From the IMG/VR virus record IMGVR_UViG_3300009032_000007, positions 1-40,360 of that record: 40,360 bases of DNA, one strand, 5' to 3'. The notes under the pieces were generated by a model, which had not been told where the DNA came from, searched no databases, and saw only the letters and a program-made list of their open reading frames with translations. Source of the DNA: a virus. Shown in pieces: positions 22,518-29,822 of this stretch (positions are counted from its first letter, which is position 1; every line of letters starts with the position of its first letter). Position numbers and translations under genes: made by a program.

Positions 22518-24395
22518 ATGGCATCCGCTAATCAAGGTCTGAGCTACTCGGTTGCGCGCCGTGACTCCCACGGCGCGTCGCGACTTCTGCCCGCCTACAG
22601 CAGCACGCCTGTAGGCGGCGCGGGCCGCTACGTGTCTCGCACGAGCATCACCCTGGAGAGCGAGCGCGGTATCTCGTTCTCGCTCTGGCGCGTCCGGGTG
22701 CCCTATCCCGCTTCCGACAGGACGTTGCCGGTCGTCGGGAACCTCGTGCCGTCGGTGCTTGCGCCGATCACGCGGGTCACGCCGGTACAATTTGACGTGA
22801 CCGACAACTCTGGATTTGTGAGCATCGTTGTGCTCGCAGAGCCGCTAAATGGACCGCGCGCCGAGGTCGTCTTCGACGGCACGGTGTTCTTGGCACCGTT
22901 CTTGGCCTCGTCGACGCGTACGAGCATCACCAACGGGTATCGCTTCGTTCTCAACCGCGACGGCGGGTGGAACGCCGTGGTTATCTACTTCAAGGTCGTC
23001 GCGATTGACACGTTCGGCAATCAGTCGACACTGACGACCATCAACCACGCCTTCATTGATCCAGACCTGTCGGCGCCAAACGTTCATGCTTTTTCGCCGG
23101 CGCAGGGTGGGTCGGTGGATACGCTGTTGAACGTCGACTTCTCCGTCGACGACGTCGGCACGTCGCAGCTCTCGTCGGTGGTCGTGTCGGCGGCGATGCC
23201 GAATGGCAGCATCGAAGTGATTCACGATAATTCAACGTTCGGGGCCAACTACGCGGCGCTGTCCTCGCGGTCCGACAACGGCTCGGGGTGGGACTTCTCG
23301 ATTCGGCGGTTGGCCAGCGGCGCGGGGTGGCCCGCGCCAGGTTTCACGATCGCGATCGTGGCCGTCGACCTGAACGGGATCGCGTCGACGACGCTGTATC
23401 CCGTCAACGTCATCAACATCGCCCCTGTCGTCGGCACCTTTTCCCCGGCGAACGCTGGCTCGCTGGCGAAGGCGGGCAGCGCGAGCTTCCACGTGACCGA
23501 CGACGGCACCCTCGCGAAGATCCTGGTGTACGTCACGCACATCTCGGGGCTCGTCGAGCTGATCCACAACGGCACGAGCTTTCTCTCCCCGTACTCGGCG
23601 AGTTCGACCAGGAGTTCGATCACCGGCGGCTACGCCTACACGGTCACCCGAACCGGGGGATGGGCCGCGCAGGGCATCTCGCTGACCATCTTCGCGTCGG
23701 ACACCGGAGGGCTTCAGACCACGGCGACCTACGCGCTCACCGTGACCGATGGCCCGGCGATCGGCGTGGCACCGCCGACCATCGGCGGCTTCTCACCGCC
23801 CGAGGGCACGCTCATCGATCGGACCGACGCGATCTCGTTCGACGTGCTGGACGACTCTGGTTCGCTGCAAGACGTTCTCGTGTGGGTGACGTACCCCGAC
23901 GGGACGACCGAGATCGTGCACGACGGCACCGCCTTCGCGAGCAACTTCCTGGCCCTCTCTTTGCGCACCCCGAAGGGCAGCCCGGCGCTGGTCGAGACGG
24001 GGATCGCCTCGCCGTTCGCGCTCGCCGATCTCCAGACGTTGACGCTGCTCATCGACGGCGCGGCGCAGACGGTCACCTTCCACACGGCCGACTTCGTGAC
24101 GATCGCGGCGGCGGCGGCGGCGGCGGTCGCGGACGCGATCCTCGGGGCGCTCGTCGGGGCGCTCGCCTACGCGAGCGAGAGCGGCACGAAGGTGTCGCTC
24201 GCCAGCGTGACGCTCGGCATCCTCTCGACGGTGCAGGTGACCGGGGGCACGGCGGCGGCGGCGCTCGGGTTCCCCTCGGCCAAGGTCATCGGTAGCGCCG
24301 GCTGGCGCTACCGGGTCCGGCATGTCGGAGGGTGGCCGGCGACGCCAACGCTTTCGGTTCGCGCCTTCGATGCGAACGGGAACGAGGGATCCTGA
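22518..24395 (+). CDS. Ig-repeat tail/fibre protein with an inserted domain
   Basis: The protein has 625 residues; GAGGTGAG precedes the ATG. From about residue 75 there are four Ig-like repeats of about 105 residues, with common elements 'FSPA-G', 'F-V-DDGSL', 'E-IHDGT-F', 'S-R', and 'GGW' before a final 'D-G' strand. The fourth repeat is split, at about residues 490-595, by a domain starting 'SPFALADLQTLTLLIDGAAQ' that is also present in the sheath protein. A GCG triplet run (24104-24126) encodes polyalanine in that insert. Such chains of Ig domains usually project from phage tails and bind surfaces. Two hairpins lie near the gene's start. Confidence 0.75.
   Translation: MASANQGLSYSVARRDSHGASRLLPAYSSTPVGGAGRYVSRTSITLESERGISFSLWRVRVPYPASDRTLPVVGNLVPSVLAPITRVTPVQFDVTDNSGFVSIVVLAEPLNGPRAEVVFDGTVFLAPFLASSTRTSITNGYRFVLNRDGGWNAVVIYFKVVAIDTFGNQSTLTTINHAFIDPDLSAPNVHAFSPAQGGSVDTLLNVDFSVDDVGTSQLSSVVVSAAMPNGSIEVIHDNSTFGANYAALSSRSDNGSGWDFSIRRLASGAGWPAPGFTIAIVAVDLNGIASTTLYPVNVINIAPVVGTFSPANAGSLAKAGSASFHVTDDGTLAKILVYVTHISGLVELIHNGTSFLSPYSASSTRSSITGGYAYTVTRTGGWAAQGISLTIFASDTGGLQTTATYALTVTDGPAIGVAPPTIGGFSPPEGTLIDRTDAISFDVLDDSGSLQDVLVWVTYPDGTTEIVHDGTAFASNFLALSLRTPKGSPALVETGIASPFALADLQTLTLLIDGAAQTVTFHTADFVTIAAAAAAAVADAILGALVGALAYASESGTKVSLASVTLGILSTVQVTGGTAAAALGFPSAKVIGSAGWRYRVRHVGGWPATPTLSVRAFDANGNEGS
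22555..22618 (+). repeat. Two adjacent hairpins near the start of the Ig-repeat gene
   Basis: The first has 9-bp arms (22555-22563 and 22569-22577) with loop ACTCC. The second has 10-bp arms (22591-22600 and 22609-22618) with an 8-base loop. Both lie within the first 100 bases of the coding region. Confidence 0.65.
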
Positions 24396-24883
24396 TGCCG
24401 ACCTGGCCCCTGAATCCAGACCCTGCGGCGGAGACGACGACCGACACCGGGCTCGTCGCGCTCGGGCAGCCGAGCTTCTTTGGCTTCGGTCTGCTCACGC
24501 CGTTCAGACGGGACCTGAAGAGCGACTTCGCGACCGGCGAGATCGTCGAGCTGGTCAAGTCCAACATCCGGCAGGTGCTCGGCACCCACGCGCGCAACGT
24601 GAACGGCGGTGGCGAGATCCCGTGGCGGACCGACTTCGGATCCTGGCTGCACATGATCCGGCACCGCGACCTCACCTACGCGACGCAAGAGGTGGCGCGG
24701 GTGTACGTCAGCGATGCTTTGGCGGCCTGGGAGCCCCGCGCGCGCGTGGCGAACAACGGGGTGCGCTTGACCTTGCTCAAGCGCACCCTTCACATCGCCG
24801 TAAAGTTTCATGTCGTTGTGCGAAGTACCGTGATCGCGCGCGACCAGGATGTGACGTTGCCCCTGCTTTCGCTGGGCGGTTGA
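24395..24883 (+). CDS. Baseplate wedge protein (gpW / gp25-like)
   Basis: From the ATG in the TGATG junction the product has 162 residues, longer than the usual 110-135. The core 'RDLKSDFATGEIVELVKSNI', 'GTHARNVNGGGEIPWRTDFG' and 'VYVSDALAAWEPRARV' matches the GPW/gp25 family (R-x-I-R-x-x-I-x-x-x-L-x-T-x-x-G-x-x-x-x-x-P-x-F-G pattern). This protein nucleates sheath assembly on the baseplate. The gpJ-like gene follows, as is usual. Confidence 0.85.
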   Translation: MPTWPLNPDPAAETTTDTGLVALGQPSFFGFGLLTPFRRDLKSDFATGEIVELVKSNIRQVLGTHARNVNGGGEIPWRTDFGSWLHMIRHRDLTYATQEVARVYVSDALAAWEPRARVANNGVRLTLLKRTLHIAVKFHVVVRSTVIARDQDVTLPLLSLGG

Positions 24884-24890
24884 GGGATCC

Positions 24891-26453
24891 ATGTCGATCT
24901 TGCAGCGAGACAACGACTTCACGAACAAGGATTTCGACTCCTTGTCCGCGCGCTTCCAGAACGCGCTCGCGAGCGCGTTCCCGGACTGGAGCGAGAAGTC
25001 GCGGGCGAACTTCGGCAACATCCTCGCTGAGCAACCGTCGCACATTGGCGACGTGGTGCTCTATTACGTCGACCGGGCTGCGCGCGAGAGCCGCATCGGC
25101 ACCGCGCAGCTCCGCCGGAGCATTCTCGGGATCTGCAAGCTCATCGGCTTCAGCCCTGCCGGCGCCGCCGCGGCGTCTGTTCTCGTCGTCTTCACCCTGG
25201 CGCTCTCGCTCCAGGGAACGCTGACCCTGCCGCGCGGAACGCACGTGAAGACGGCGCAGGTGACCGAGCCTGTTCGGTTCCAGCTCCTCGAAGATCTCGT
25301 TTTTCTTCCCGGCGAGACCGTCAAGACGGCGCTGGTCGAGCACTCGGATTTTGCGACCGATTCCTTCTCTTCGACCGGCCTCAGCGGGCAGCGCTTCTCG
25401 CTGAAGAGTACGCCGTACCTCGACGAATCGGCGGTCATCGTCGCGGCGAACGGGACGTACACGATCGTCAGCAACTTCCTGAAGTCGTCGATCACCAACC
25501 CGAACCAGGGGCGCGATTGCGTCGTCGTGGTCGACCAGGCCGACCGCGCCACGCTGCGCTTCGGCAACGGCATCAACGGCGCGATCCCCGTGGGAACCGT
25601 GACGATCGTCTACAAGGTCGGCGGCGGGGTGAAGGGGCGCCTCGAACCGAACACGCTGACGAAACTCGACGCCGGCCCGTTCAAAGACACGCTCGGCAAC
25701 GGCGCGACGATCACCGTCAACAACCCGTTGAAGACCGAGGGGGCCGCCGATCGGCTTTCTGTCGAGCAGATCCGGCTCCTCGCGCCGGAGTCGATCCGCG
25801 TCATCGAGCGCGCGACGGCGCGCGAGGACTACGAGATCGTCGCGCGCTCGGTCGCGGGCGTCGCGCGCTCATTGCACCTGACGCGCAACGAAGACGTCGC
25901 GATCGACGAGAACGCCGGGATCACCTTCATCGTGCCGGCCGGCGGAGGGATCCCCACCCAGGCGCTGCTCGATCTGGTGCTTTCCCGCTTCCAACCGGTC
26001 GCCGGCTACCCGAAGCCCACGCATCCCAAGTCGAACACCTACAAGCTCGCGGTGCAGCGGCCGAGGTACCTCTCCGTGGACGTGGCGGTGAAGATCTTCA
26101 AGCGCACGGGGGTGACGGGGGCGGTGGCGAAGGCGAACATCCTCGCCGCGCTCGCGCGCTTCTTCGCGATCAGCGTCGACAAGGATGGGAACCCGTACGT
26201 CAACGGCACACCGAACCCGCTCATCGACTTCGGGTGGGCGCTGAAAGACGTCGACGGGAACCCGAGCGACACGCTGGCCTACAGCGACGTGATGGAGAGC
26301 GTTCGCGACGCTGTCGGGGTCCGCAAGCTGTCGGCGTTCGCGAGCGACTGCACGCTGAACCTGGCGCACGCCGACGTGCAGATCGGCCACTTCGAGTTCC
26401 CCATCCTTGGTGAGGTCACCATCGTCGACGGGGACACCGGGGCCACGCTGTGA
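24891..26453 (+). CDS. Baseplate J-like protein
   Basis: The 520-residue protein begins with 'DNDFTNKDFDSLSARFQNAL' and 'NFGNILAEQPSHIGDVVLYY', typical of gpJ/gp6-like wedge proteins, and contains 'DQADRATLRFGNGINGAIPV' and 'GTVTIVYKVGGGVKGRL', the conserved R-F-G-x-G-x-x-G-x-x-P-x-G core. Later come 'ATAREDYEIVARSVAGVARS' and a C-terminal domain. It forms the wedge ring around the hub. The ATG follows TGAGGG; its stop overlaps the next GTG. Confidence 0.88.
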   Translation: MSILQRDNDFTNKDFDSLSARFQNALASAFPDWSEKSRANFGNILAEQPSHIGDVVLYYVDRAARESRIGTAQLRRSILGICKLIGFSPAGAAAASVLVVFTLALSLQGTLTLPRGTHVKTAQVTEPVRFQLLEDLVFLPGETVKTALVEHSDFATDSFSSTGLSGQRFSLKSTPYLDESAVIVAANGTYTIVSNFLKSSITNPNQGRDCVVVVDQADRATLRFGNGINGAIPVGTVTIVYKVGGGVKGRLEPNTLTKLDAGPFKDTLGNGATITVNNPLKTEGAADRLSVEQIRLLAPESIRVIERATAREDYEIVARSVAGVARSLHLTRNEDVAIDENAGITFIVPAGGGIPTQALLDLVLSRFQPVAGYPKPTHPKSNTYKLAVQRPRYLSVDVAVKIFKRTGVTGAVAKANILAALARFFAISVDKDGNPYVNGTPNPLIDFGWALKDVDGNPSDTLAYSDVMESVRDAVGVRKLSAFASDCTLNLAHADVQIGHFEFPILGEVTIVDGDTGATL

Positions 26454-27346
26454 GCGGCCCGGGCGTCCCGCTGAATCTTGGCTTCGAGCTGGCTGGCGCA
26501 AATCCGGGTGAAGCCGCTGGCTGGACGGTGATCGTCGTCTCGACAGCACAGGAGGTCGCCAACTACAACGGCGGCGCCGGCGCCCCGCTCTCCGCGGAGG
26601 CCTTCGACTCCGGCTGGAGCAACGACGCCTATCTGCGGGTATTCGATCCCCTGATCGATCTGACCAGCGCCGACTACTCCGCCGCGCTGGTCATGCCGGC
26701 GGCCAAGGCCGAGACGTTCGACATCGGCTGGGACTCGAACGAGATCTACATGTTCCAGCTCGGGACGAGCACCGCGGCCAGCTACGGGACCGCGCTGGAG
26801 GACTTCGAGGACTTCGATCAGGAATGGGACTCGAACGAGAGCTACATCACGTCGTTCGTCGGCGTCGGCACGGATCTCGTCGCGGCCGTGTACGGGGCGG
26901 GGACCGTGGACAGCTTCGACACGGGCTGGGGGAACACCGTTTACCAGACCACGTTGACCGTCGGCGTCGACGCCGTCTTGGCAGTGTACGACGGCTCCTT
27001 TGCCCCGCAGGACTTCGAGGACTTCGATCAGGTGCTCGCCGACGTCACCATCCTCGCCACCAACGCGTCCACCGACGAGTTCAAGCAGTCGCCCTCGGGA
27101 ACGCTGACCACCGACGTGTCGGTGCGCTTCGTGAACAAGGTGGGAGGCAAGATCCCCGGCGGGATCAACGGGAAGCTCACCTACTGGATCGGCGACATCG
27201 ACGGGACGCTCTTCGTCGTCGCGCTCTCTCCATGGTCGCTCGGCGGCACGCAGATCAACCTGATGGCTGACGCGGACGACGGCACCTTCGCGACCGCCGA
27301 CCCGGCGCGGTACTGGGGCAGCGACTTCATCGCGAAATCGTTCTGA
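26450..27346 (+). CDS. Baseplate-region protein with FDxGW repeats
   Basis: The GTG start overlaps the gpJ-like stop (GTGA); the product has 298 residues. Residues about 45-205 carry five diverged repeats with the core F-D-x-G-W-x-x-N-x-x-Y ('EAFDSGWSNDAYLRVF', 'ETFDIGWDSNEIYMFQL', 'DSFDTGWGNTVYQTTL', and two with 'DFEDFDQ'). The C-terminal 80 residues are a different beta domain. The protein is very acidic. Regular aromatic/acidic repeats suggest a rod or calcium-binding surface protein, but no family was recognised. Confidence 0.7.
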   Translation: MSGPGVPLNLGFELAGANPGEAAGWTVIVVSTAQEVANYNGGAGAPLSAEAFDSGWSNDAYLRVFDPLIDLTSADYSAALVMPAAKAETFDIGWDSNEIYMFQLGTSTAASYGTALEDFEDFDQEWDSNESYITSFVGVGTDLVAAVYGAGTVDSFDTGWGNTVYQTTLTVGVDAVLAVYDGSFAPQDFEDFDQVLADVTILATNASTDEFKQSPSGTLTTDVSVRFVNKVGGKIPGGINGKLTYWIGDIDGTLFVVALSPWSLGGTQINLMADADDGTFATADPARYWGSDFIAKSF

Positions 27347-27720
27347 GGTTGCGTGCCACACTCGACGCCCATCCCCGCGTGATTTTGGGATAGGCTCGGC
27401 GCATGCGTCGGCTCTCGGTAGGTGCGATTCAGCAGCATGCGCAAAATCGTGTTCGTGCCGACCTCGTACAGCCGCGCGAGGACCACCCCCGTCTCGTTCG
27501 AGTCACGAATCTCATCGACCTGCTCCCGCGTGAGCTTTGCGCGGCCACCCCGATAGGGGTCGGGCTGAATGAGCCAGGTATCGAGTGCGTGTCGAATGTT
27601 GCCGCTCGGCTCCGTTCGTCGAACGAAGACCTCGCCGGTCATCATGTCGACCCGCAAACACCCCCCATCGATCGCAGCAAGCACGTCGGCTCGCCCAGCC
27701 GTCAGCTTCAGCCGTCCCAT
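27181..27720 (-). CDS. Leftward helix-turn-helix protein inserted in the late operon
   Basis: The frame has 179 residues and is the only leftward gene among the tail genes. Residues 1-35 ('LKLTAGRADVLAAIDGGCLR') look like a small DNA-binding module. Residues about 62-105 ('KLTREQVDEIRDSNETGVVL', then 'RLYEVGTNTILRMLLNRTYR') are a clear HTH pattern, L-T-x-E-Q-V-x-x-I-R ... LA-x-x-Y-x-V, common in phage homing or mobile gene products. The last 55 residues run antisense over the neighbouring gene and look non-native, so the original stop may have been lost. Upstream, TGA-TATTTT lies 9 bases before the ATG. It may be a transcription factor or a mobile-element accessory. Confidence 0.6.
   Translation of the reverse strand: MGRLKLTAGRADVLAAIDGGCLRVDMMTGEVFVRRTEPSGNIRHALDTWLIQPDPYRGGRAKLTREQVDEIRDSNETGVVLARLYEVGTNTILRMLLNRTYREPTHAPSLSQNHAGMGVECGTQPQNDFAMKSLPQYRAGSAVAKVPSSASAIRLICVPPSDHGESATTKSVPSMSPIQ
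27389..27405 (+). promoter_or_regulatory. Duplicated TAGGCT promoter plus ATG, now stranded
   Basis: These 17 bases match 8816-8832 exactly, including box, spacer and ATG. Here no convincing gene follows the ATG in the rightward direction; the sequence beyond is the antisense of the HTH gene. A short inverted repeat (27367-27375 with 27387-27395) overlaps the box. Confidence 0.5.
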
Positions 27721-27760
27721 GTGTTGGACAAAATATCACGGGCGGAATGGTTGGATAATA

Positions 27761-28468
27761 GTGGCAAGCGGCAACTGGACACTGCTCAACAACTCCCTCT
27801 CGCAGGCGACGATCGACTACGGCGTCTCGGCGGGGTTCACCCCACCGAACGGCGGCGGCCCCTTCGTGTTCGGCTTCAACAGCCTGCTCACGTCCGCGGG
27901 GTGCGTCGGGTTCTACACGAACCAGAACAACTACGCGCCCACCCCGGCGCTGAAGGGCGGGTCGATCTCCTCGGCGATGAAGCGCGGGATCTCGGCCGGT
28001 ACGATCGACTTCGCCCCGATGATCTTTGCTGGCCTTCAGGGCAACGACGTATCGAGCAGCGGCTACCTGCTCGGGCTGGGTGACGGCGCCGATCAGAACC
28101 ACATCGTGCTCCGGAAAGGCTCCCCCATCACGAGCCTGCCGGACGTGGCGCCTGGAACGCAGGGAGTGCTCGCGCGCAGCTCCGCGGTGTACGCGGCCGA
28201 CACCTGGCTGCACCTGCGCCTGGACATGATCGTCAACGCCAACGGCGAGACGATCATGAAGTGCTTCCAAAGCGACCTCGTCGCGCACACCGTGCTCAGC
28301 CCGGTATGGACGGCGATCCCCGGGATGCCCGACTTCTACGACGACCCGATCGGCGTGAACAGCGGCAGTCAGCCCTACACGACGAGCTACTTCGGGTGGG
28401 CGTTCTTCTCGAAGAACGTGAACCGCCGGGGCTACTTCAAGCAGTACAAAACGGCGCGGCAGACGTGA
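27761..28468 (+). CDS. Tail structural protein of unknown function
   Basis: From GTG 27761 the product has 235 residues; ATG 27719 is in frame but overlaps the HTH gene's start. The sequence is beta-rich ('GNWTLLNNSLSQATIDYGVS', 'WLHLRLDMIVNANGETIMKC', 'SYFGWAFFSKNVNRRGYFKQ') and reads like a lectin-type sandwich. It has no strong ribosome site. The gene may once have started directly after the promoter at 27391 (see findings). The position between baseplate genes suggests a tail component. Confidence 0.65.
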   Translation: MASGNWTLLNNSLSQATIDYGVSAGFTPPNGGGPFVFGFNSLLTSAGCVGFYTNQNNYAPTPALKGGSISSAMKRGISAGTIDFAPMIFAGLQGNDVSSSGYLLGLGDGADQNHIVLRKGSPITSLPDVAPGTQGVLARSSAVYAADTWLHLRLDMIVNANGETIMKCFQSDLVAHTVLSPVWTAIPGMPDFYDDPIGVNSGSQPYTTSYFGWAFFSKNVNRRGYFKQYKTARQT

Positions 28469-29814
28469 AACCGATGGCACTCCTCAGCAAGTCCGCGGTG
28501 CACAAGGCCAGGGCCTGGCTGGAGCGTCGTCAGCTTCGCTCGGTGGCGAAAGCCGAGGGCGAGTTCGACGAGTCGTCGCACCCGCGCTCCGACGATGGGA
28601 AGTTCGGCTCGGGCGGCGGCGGCGACAAGGCCCCCAAGGAAGCGCCGGCGCCGGCCCCCGCGGCGCCCAAGAAAGCACCCGCGCCGGCGGCGCCGAAAGA
28701 GCCCAAGAGCCCCGCGGCGCCCAAGGAACCCAAGGGCGAGAAGGCCCCGGAGGCGCCCCCGGTACCCGAGATGAGCCAGCACGCTGCGGCCGCCGCGGAG
28801 AAGACGGCCGTCGCGACCGAGGCCTCCGCGAACGCGAAGAACCTGAGCCGAGAGGCGAACGCCAACGCGGGGCCGCCGACGCCAACGTCGATGGGGGAGC
28901 ACGAGCAGGCGCAGGCGGCGAACGCCGTCGCCGCCCAAGATCACCTCGCCGCCGCTCATGCCGACGCCGACGCCGCGAAGACCGCGGCGGCTGCCTTCCA
29001 CGCGGCCACCGCCGCGGCGCAGGCGGCGACCTCCACGGCCCAGAGCGAGACGGACAAGGCCACCGCCGCGGCCGAAGCCGGGCAGCCCGATGTCGCGGCC
29101 ACGCATACGGCCACCGCTGCCACGAAGACCGAAGAGGCCAAGGCGCAATCCGAGGCGGCGGCGGGGCACGCGGCCGCCTACACCGTCCACACCGAAGCTC
29201 TCGCTACCCATTCCGCCGCGGCGACGGAGCACGCCGCGGCGGCGACGGCGCACGATGCCGTGACGGCCGACGCGATCCGGCAGGTCGTCGAGAACAACGG
29301 CCTGAAGCAGAGCTACGGCGAGAAGATCGAGATCTACCGGAACACGATGGCCACGTACCGATCCACGCAGGCGAAGGAAGCGGATCTCGCCTGCACGAAG
29401 ACCGGGAGTCGGTCGGATCACGCCGTGGCCATGGCGGCGCATACGCGCGCCGCGCTCGCGGCGAAGCTGGCCGGAAATCCGAGGGAGATGGAGAAGCACC
29501 AGGCGATCGCCTGGGAGCATCGCCACGCCGTGGAGCGCATCGACCGAGGCGGCACGCCGCGCCCGTACAAAATGCCCACCAGCGAGACCGGCAAGCCCGT
29601 CTCCGAGAAGCCGGCGGACGAGAGCGGGAAGAAGGAACCGAAGGGCGAAAAAAAGCCGAAGGGCGACAAGGAACCGAAGGGCGAAAAAAAGCCGAAGGGC
29701 GACAAGGAACCGAAGGGCGACACGGGCCCCAGCGAGACGCTCGACGTGCTCGGGATCGGCGAGATCTTCGGCGGTACGCTCAAGGATCTCTGGCACCAAA
29801 TGCTCGGGGGTTGA
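28465..29814 (+). CDS. Ala/Pro/Lys-rich structural protein
   Basis: GTG 28465 overlaps the previous stop (GTGA) and gives 449 residues; ATG 28474 is possible. Near the N-terminus 'FDESSHPRSDDGKFGSGGGG' is a motif often found in phage head proteins (D-E-x-x-H-P-R-x-x-x-G-x-F). It is followed by Pro/Ala repeats, a very long Ala/Thr/His-rich helical region (about residues 110-275), a short globular part and a Lys/Glu/Pro tail with tandem 'EPKGEKKPKGDK' units (36-bp DNA repeat at 29632-29721). It may be a flexible or coiled structural protein. Function unknown. Confidence 0.65.
   Translation: MKPMALLSKSAVHKARAWLERRQLRSVAKAEGEFDESSHPRSDDGKFGSGGGGDKAPKEAPAPAPAAPKKAPAPAAPKEPKSPAAPKEPKGEKAPEAPPVPEMSQHAAAAAEKTAVATEASANAKNLSREANANAGPPTPTSMGEHEQAQAANAVAAQDHLAAAHADADAAKTAAAAFHAATAAAQAATSTAQSETDKATAAAEAGQPDVAATHTATAATKTEEAKAQSEAAAGHAAAYTVHTEALATHSAAATEHAAAATAHDAVTADAIRQVVENNGLKQSYGEKIEIYRNTMATYRSTQAKEADLACTKTGSRSDHAVAMAAHTRAALAAKLAGNPREMEKHQAIAWEHRHAVERIDRGGTPRPYKMPTSETGKPVSEKPADESGKKEPKGEKKPKGDKEPKGEKKPKGDKEPKGDTGPSETLDVLGIGEIFGGTLKDLWHQMLGG
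29632..29721 (+). repeat. 36-bp in-frame tandem repeat
   Basis: Two exact 36-bp units (29632-29667, 29668-29703) and an 18-bp half unit encode the Lys/Glu/Pro/Gly tail. Each full unit holds a run of seven A. Confidence 0.85.
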
Positions 29815-29822
29815 GGTAAGCG

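Noticed and set aside
24104-24126. GCG triplet run as a variable microsatellite
   Set aside because: It keeps the frame and encodes polyalanine within a helix; length change would have little effect, so it is noted only in the gene entry.
27403-28083. 226-residue rightward frame from the duplicated ATG
   Set aside because: Its first half is the antisense of the HTH gene and its second half an off-frame reading of the tail gene.
10314-28468. Extracellular contractile injection system instead of a phage
   Set aside because: Sheath, tube, LysM-like and tube-end proteins resemble such systems, but capsid, adaptor, completion and chaperone genes are present, and no AAA+ ATPase of the injection-system type was seen.
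29649-29691. Two A-AAA-AAG slippery heptamers in the Lys-rich tail (29649-29655, 29685-29691)
   Set aside because: They are in the right frame, but the -1 frame gives only an Arg/Gly-rich tail ending at about the same place; they follow from the Glu-Lys-Lys repeat.
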